DNA of 64,000 nt from contig JAOTOM010005142.1 in assembly GCA_034440615.1 (NCBI GenBank), positions 953,001-1,017,000 of the forward strand. The letters run 5' to 3'. The translations under genes and the position numbers were made by a program. Of the stretch, positions 58,701-64,000 are shown piece after piece (position 1 is the first letter of the stretch; each line of letters opens with the position of its first letter). The notes under the pieces were generated by a model. It was not told where the DNA came from and did no database searches. It saw only the letters and a list, made by a program, of their open reading frames with translations. The DNA comes from Ashinkailepas kermadecensis. Taxonomy: Eukaryota > Arthropoda > Thecostraca > Neolepadidae.

Positions 58701-61700
58701 GCTGTGTGTGAGTGCTGTCTGTGTCCACCATATTACTGACAGCCCGGTGGCTGTGTGTGGGTGTTGTCTGTGTCCACCATATTACTGACAGCCAGGTGGC
58801 TGTGTGTGGGTGTTGTCTGTGTCCACCATATTACTGAGCCAGGTGGCTGTGTGTGGGTGTTGTCTGTGTCCACCATATTACTGACAGCCAGGTGGTTGTT
58901 TGTGAGTGTTGTCTGTGTCCACCATATTACTGACAGCCAGGTGGCTGTGTGTGAGTGTTGTCTGTGTCCACCATATTACTGACAGCCAGGTGGCTGTGTG
59001 TGGGTGTTGTCTGTGTCCACCATATTACTGAGCCAGGTGGCTGTGTGTGGGTGTTGTCTGTGTCCACCATATTACTGACAGCCAGGTGGCCGTGTGTGGG
59101 TGTTGTCTGTGTCCACCATATTACTGACAGCCAGGTGGCCGTGTGTGGGTGTTGTCTGTGTCCACCATATTACTGAGCCAGGTGGCTGTGTGTGGGTGTT
59201 GTCTGTGTCCACCATATTACTGAGCCAGGTGGCTGTGTGTGAGTGTTGTCTGTGTCCACCATATTACTGGAGCCAGGTGGCCGTGTGTGGTTGTTGTCTG
59301 TGTCCACCATATTACTGAGCCAGGTGGCTGTGTGTGAGTGTTGTCTGTGTCCACCATATTACTGACAGCCAGGTGGTTGTGTGTGAGTGTTGTCTGTGTC
59401 CACCATATTACTGACAGCCAGGTGGCTGTGTGTGGGTGTTGTCTGTGTCCACCATATTACTGAGCCAGGTGGCTGTGTGTGGGTGTTGTCTGTGTCCACC
59501 ATATTACTGAGCCAGGTGGCCGTGTGTGAGTGTTGTCTGTGTCCACCATATTACTGACAGCCAGGTGGCTGTGTGTGGGTGTTGTCTGTGTCCACCATAT
59601 TACTGAGCCAGGTGGCTGTGTGTGGGTGTTGTCTGTGTCCACCATATTACTGAGCCAGGTGGCTATGTGTGGGTGTTGTCTGTGTCCACCATATTACTGA
59701 CAGCCAGGTGGTTGTGTGTGAGTGTTGTCTGTGTCCACCATATTACTGACAGCCAGGTGGCTGTGTGTGAGTGTTGTCTGTGTCCACCATATTACTGAGC
59801 CAGGTGGCCGTGTGTGAGTGTTGTCTGTGTCCACCATATTACTGACAGCCAGGTGGCTGTGTGTGGGTGTTGTCTGTGTCCACCATATTACTGACAGCCA
59901 GGTGGCTGTGTGTGGGTGTTGTCTGTGTCCACCATATTACTGAAGCCAGGTGGCCGTGTGTGGGTGTTGTCTGTGTCCACCATATTACTGACAGCCAGGT
60001 GGCTGTGTGTGGGTGTTGTCTGTGTCCACCATATTACTGACAGCCAGGTGGCTGTGTGTGAGTGTTGTCTGTGTCCACCATATTACTGACAGCCAGGTGG
60101 CTGTGTGTGGGTGTTGTCTGTGTCCACCATATTACTGACAGCCAGGTGGCCGTGTGTGGGTGTTGTCTGTGTCCACCATATTACTGACAGCCAGGTGGCT
60201 GTGTGTGGGTGTTGTCTGTGTCCACCATATTACTGACAGCCAGGTGGCTGTGTGTGGGTGTTGTCTGTGTCCACCATATTACTGACAGCCAGGTGGCCGT
60301 GTGTGGGTGTTGTCTGTGTCCACCATATTACTGACAGCCAGGTGGCTGTGTGTGGGTGTTGTCTGTGTCCACCATATTACTGACAGCCAGGTGGCCGTGT
60401 GTGAGTGTTGTCTGTGTCCACCATATTACTGACAGCCAGGTGGCTGTGTGTGGGTGTTGTCTGTGTCCACCATATTACTGACAGCCAGGTGGCTGTGTGT
60501 GGGTGTTGTCTGTGTCCACCATATTACTGACAGCCAGGTGGCTGTGTGTGGGTGTTGTCTGTGTCCACCATATTACTGACAGCCAGGTGGCCGTGTGTGA
60601 GTGTTGTCTGTGTCCACCATATTACTGAGCCAGGTGGCTGTGTGTGGGTGTTGTCTGTGTCCACCATATTACTGACAGCCAGGTGGCCGTGTGTGGGTGT
60701 TGTCTGTGTCCACCATATTACTGACAGCCAGGTGGCTGTGTGTGGGTGTTGTCTGTGTCCACCATATTACTGACAGCCAGGTGGCCGTGTGTGAGTGTTG
60801 TCTGTGTCCGCCATATTACTGAGCCAGGTGGCTGTGTGTGGGTGTTGTCTGTGTCCACCATATTACTGAGCCAGGTGGCTGTGTGTGGGTGTTGTCTGTG
60901 TCCACCATATTACTGCCGGTGGCTGTGTGGGTGTTGTCTGTGTCCACCATATTACTGACAGCCAGGTGGCTGTGTGTGTTGTTTGACTGACAGCCAGGTG
61001 GCCGTGTGTGAGTGTTGTCTGTGTCCACCATATTACTGAGCCAGGTGGCTGTGTGTGAGTGTTGTCTTTGTCCACCATATTACTGACAGCCAGGTGGCTG
61101 TGTGTGGGTGTTGTCTGTGTCCACCATATTACTGACAGCCAGGTGGCCGTGTGTGGGTGTTGTCTGTGTCCACCATATTACTGACAGCCAGGTGGCTGTG
61201 TGTGAGTGTTGTCTGTGTCCACCATATTACTGAGCCAGGTGGCTGTGTATGGGTGTTGTCTGTGTCCACCATATTACTGACAGCCAGGTGGATGTGTGTG
61301 AGTGTTGTCTGTGTCCACCATATTACTAACAGCCAGGTGGCCGTGTGTGGGTGTTGTCTGTGTCCACCATATTACTGAGCCAGGTGGCTGTGTGTGAGTG
61401 TTGTCTGTGTCCACCATATTACTGAGCCAGGTGGCCGTGTGTGGGTGTTGTCTGTGTCCACCATATTACTGAGCCAGGTGGCTGTGTGTGGGTGTTGTCT
61501 GTGTCCACCATATTACTAACAGCCAGGTGGCCGTGTGTGGGTGTTGTCTGTGTCCACCATATTACTGCAGCCAGGTGGCTGTGTGTGGGTGTTGTCTGTG
61601 TCCACCATATTACTGACAGCCAGGTGGCTGTGTGTGAGTGTTGTCTGTGTCCACCATATTACTGAGCCAGGTGGCTGTGTGTGGGTGTTGTCTGTGTCCA

Positions 61701-62400
61701 CCATATTACTGAGCCAGGTGGCTGTGTGTGGGTGTTGTCTGTGTCCACCATATTACTGACAGCCAGGTGGCTGTGTGTGGGTGTTGTCTGTGTCCACCAT
61801 ATTACTGAGCCAGGTGGCTGTGTGTGGTTGTTGTCTGTGTCCACCATATTACTGAGCCAGGTGGCTGTGTGTGGGTGTTGTCTGTGTCCACCATATTACT
61901 GAGCCAGGTGGCCGTGTGTGAGTGTTGTCTGTGTCCACCATATTACTGAGCCAGGTGGCTGTGTGTGGTTGTTGTCTGTGTCCACCATATTACTGACAGC
62001 CAGGTGGCCGTGTGTGAGTGTTGTCTGTGTCCACCATATTACTGACAGCCAGGTGGCCGTGTGTGAGTGTTGTCTGTGTCCACCATATTACTGACAGCCA
62101 GGTGGCCGTGTGTGGGTGTTGTCTGTGTCCACCATATTACTGACAGCCAGGTGGCTGTGTGTGAGTGTTGTCTGTGTCCACCATATTACTGACAGCCAGG
62201 TGGCTGTGTGTGAGTGTTGTCTGTGTCCACCATATTACTGACAGCCAGGTGGCTGTGTGTGGGTGTTGTCTGTGTCCACCATATTACTGACAGCCGGTGG
62301 CTGTGTGTGGGTGTTGTCTGTGTCCAGCCTCCGTCACTGACAGCCAGGTGGCCGTGTGTGAGTGTTGTCTGTGTGCCGACCCTCATCACTAACAGTCAGG
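55715..62400. repeat. 49-bp satellite-like array, about 6.7 kb
   Basis: Roughly 135 units containing TGACAGCCAGGTGGCCGTGT, GTGAGTGTTGTCTGTGTCCA and CCATATTAC. Common variants are GGCCGTG/GGCTGTG, GTGAGTG/GTGGGTG, TTGTC/CTGTC, and a 2-bp deletion (TACTGAGCCAGG) giving 47-bp units. Divergent units with CCTCCGTCACTG occur at both ends, and a damaged one at about 56565-56605. It fills most of FAK intron F. Every open frame here repeats a period-related peptide and is not a gene. Confidence 0.98.
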
Positions 62401-62410
62401 TGACCATTAG

Positions 62411-62596
62411 CAGCTGGGTCGCGGTCCCGCCGCTCCGATAGTCCGCTGGCGGCCGGCCGGTCCGGACGGCGGCCAGCCCGCTCAGCGCTCTCGGACGACT
62501 ACGCCGAGATCGTGGATGAGGAGGGCGACTACAGCACTCTGGCGGCGCGCGACTACGAGCTGCCTCGCGACCGTGTACACCTGGTGGAGATCATCG
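62411..62596 (+). CDS. PTK2 (FAK) orthologue: FAK exon G: FERM-kinase linker with Tyr397-type site
   Basis: This exon carries the autophosphorylation segment: DDYAEIVDEEGDY, then ARDYELPRDRVHLVEII at the edge of the kinase domain. The tyrosine in YAEI is predicted residue 380 and corresponds to human Tyr397, the Src SH2 docking site. Tyr390 and Tyr398 match human Tyr407 and Tyr415 in spacing. The exon ends ATCATCG|GTCAGT in phase 1. I place the start at 62411 (CCATTAG|CA) because it alone among nearby AGs fits the phase-1 end of exon F; the AG at 62440-62441 would break the frame. The linker before DDY is Ser/Arg/Ala/Gly-rich. It shows no PxxP motif where vertebrate FAK has its SH3-binding ALPSIPKL. 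An unseen extra exon could change this part. Confidence 0.85.
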
Positions 62597-62624
62597 GTCA
62601 GTGGTGACATCGACAGAGTCTTGG

Positions 62625-63710
62625 TGTCAGCAGGGTGGTGGTGGTGGTGGTGTGGTCAGCAGAGTGGTGTGGTCAGCAGGGTGGTGTGGTCAGCAGAGTG
62701 GTGTGGTCAGCAGGGTGGTGTGGTCAGCGGAGTGGTGTGGTCAGCGGAGTGGTGTGGTCAGGGGAGGGGAGTGGTGTGGTCAGCGGAGTGGTGTGGTCAG
62801 CAGGGTGGTGTGGTCAGCGGAGTGGTGTGGTCAGGCAGGGTGGTGTGGTCAGTGGAGTGGTGTGGTGTGGTCAGCAGGGTGGTGTGGTAAGTGGAGTGGT
62901 GTGGTCAGGGGAGGGGAGTGGTGTGGTCAGCAGGGTGGTGTGGTCAGCGGAGTGGTGTGGTCAGCGGAGTGGTGTGGTCAGCAGGGTGGTGTGGTCAGTG
63001 GAGTGGTGTGGTGTGGTCAGCAGGGTGGTGTGGTCAGCGGAGTGGTCAGCAGGGTGGTGTGGTAAGTGGAGTGGTGTGGTCAGCAGGGTGGTGTGGTCAG
63101 CGGAGTGTGGGGTAGGGTGGTGTGGTCAGGGGAGGGAGTGGTGTGGTCAGCAGGGTGGTGTGGTCAGGGTGGGAGTGGTGTGGTCAGGAGGAGTGGTGTG
63201 GTCAGCAGGGTGGTGTGGTCAGGGGAGGGAGTGGTGTGGTCAGCAGGGTGGTGTGGTCAGCGGAGTGGTGTGGTCAGCAGGGTGGTATGGTCAGCGGAGT
63301 GGTGTGGTCAGCAGGGTGGTGTGGTAAGTGGAGTGGTGTGGTCAGCAGGGTGGTATGGTCAGGGTGGTCGTGGTGTGGTGTGGTGTGGTCAGCCGGTGGT
63401 GTGGTCAGCGGAGTGGTCAGCAGGGTGGTGTGGTAAGTGGAGTGGTGTGGTCAGCAGGGTGGTGTGGTCAGCGGAGTGGTGTGGTCAGCAGGGTGGTGTG
63501 GTAAGTGGAGTGGTGTGGTCAGCAGGGTGGTGTGGTCAGGGGAGGGGAGTGGTGTGGTCAGTGGAGTGGTGTGGGCAGCAGGGTGGTGTGGTGAACAGGG
63601 TGGTGTGGTCAGGGGAGGGGAGTGGTGTGGTCAGCAGGGTGGTGTGGTCAGTGGAGTGGTGTGGTCAGCGGGGTGGTGTGGTCAGTGGAGTGGTCAGCAG
63701 GGTGACGGTG
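62625..63710. repeat. 17-bp minisatellite
   Basis: About 60 units of GTGGTGTGGTCAGCAGG and GTGGTGTGGTCAGCGGA, with GGGGAGGGGA and TAAGTGGA variants, begin about 30 bp after the FAK exon G donor. The Val-Trp-Cys-Gln frames across it are artefacts. Confidence 0.97.
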
Positions 63711-64000
63711 ACTGTCAGCAGGCTGGTGGCGGAGGTCGGGTGTGGGACCTGGTGATGGTGTCTCTTCCCTGATTGTCTGATAACAGGTACCAAATTAGTT
63801 AAGGTTATGCCGGAGTGTGTCATCTGTAGGAACTTGGACGGTGTAATTCTCCCCTGTGGTTTAGCCATGCAGGGTCAGATTGATCTACCGACAATGGATC
63901 TATGGACCTCCTTTGTTGTGTGTTGTAGCCCGTGTGGATGATGTGCCGTGGGCTGAGGTATGACTAAGGAAGCCATGTGTCTGGTTTGTTTTCAGAAGTG
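63711..64000. other. Intron G, unique sequence to window edge
   Basis: No exon is seen. A TTTTCAG lies at 63989-63995, five bases from the edge, but the bases after it (AAGTG) would give Glu-Val where the kinase glycine loop should begin, so I do not call an exon. Confidence 0.5.

Noticed and set aside
62442..62596. Alternative start of FAK exon G at 62442
   Set aside because: It would not match the phase-1 end of exon F, whereas 62411 does.
62601..63772. Val-Trp-Cys repeat frames after FAK exon G
   Set aside because: 17-bp tandem repeat inside an intron; no support as coding sequence.

Overview
This window is animal nuclear DNA carrying one recognisable host gene on the + strand, a focal adhesion kinase (FAK/PTK2) orthologue. 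Seven exons are visible, from a FERM-lobe F1 exon ending at 4320 to the exon carrying the Tyr397-type autophosphorylation site at 62411-62596. Six of the seven begin after an AG and all end before a GT. The reading frame joins cleanly across all six introns: five are phase 0 and the sixth is phase 1. The kinase domain must lie beyond the right edge. The organism is most likely an invertebrate. TTAGG-like motifs and the transposon mix hint at an arthropod, perhaps a crustacean, but this is weak and nothing in the sequence fixes the species.

The introns are large (2.6 to 17 kb). By my rough tally about 19 kb, nearly a third of the window, is tandem repeats of some 28 unrelated families with periods from 2 to 158 bp. 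The largest is a 49-bp array filling most of 55.7-62.4 kb. Almost every long open frame in the window runs through one of these arrays and is not a gene.

Transposable elements fill much of the rest. (1) A nearly complete CR1/L2-group LINE lies on the - strand at about 13.6-18.2 kb, with an ORF1 carrying an SGNH esterase domain and an ORF2 carrying endonuclease and reverse transcriptase. (2) A 5'-truncated I/Jockey-group LINE with an RNase H domain lies at 31020-32647, flanked by a 14-bp target-site duplication. (3) Two copies of one hAT-type DNA transposon (26725-30664 and 41101-45956) have matching 10-bp terminal repeats and perfect 8-bp target duplications. The second holds a nested 1047-bp hAT-like element. 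(4) At least ten tRNA-derived SINE copies belong to several families.

Two observations stand out. First, the truncated LINE, the SINE families with different tRNA heads, and minimal tail-only insertions all end in the same kind of 3' hairpin. Its stem changes in a base-pair-compensating way between families, which suggests a shared RNA signal read by one LINE machinery. Second, the splice donor of the first FAK exon has been amplified into a 26-bp minisatellite holding eight donor-like sites. Every third site would lengthen the protein in frame by 26 residues.
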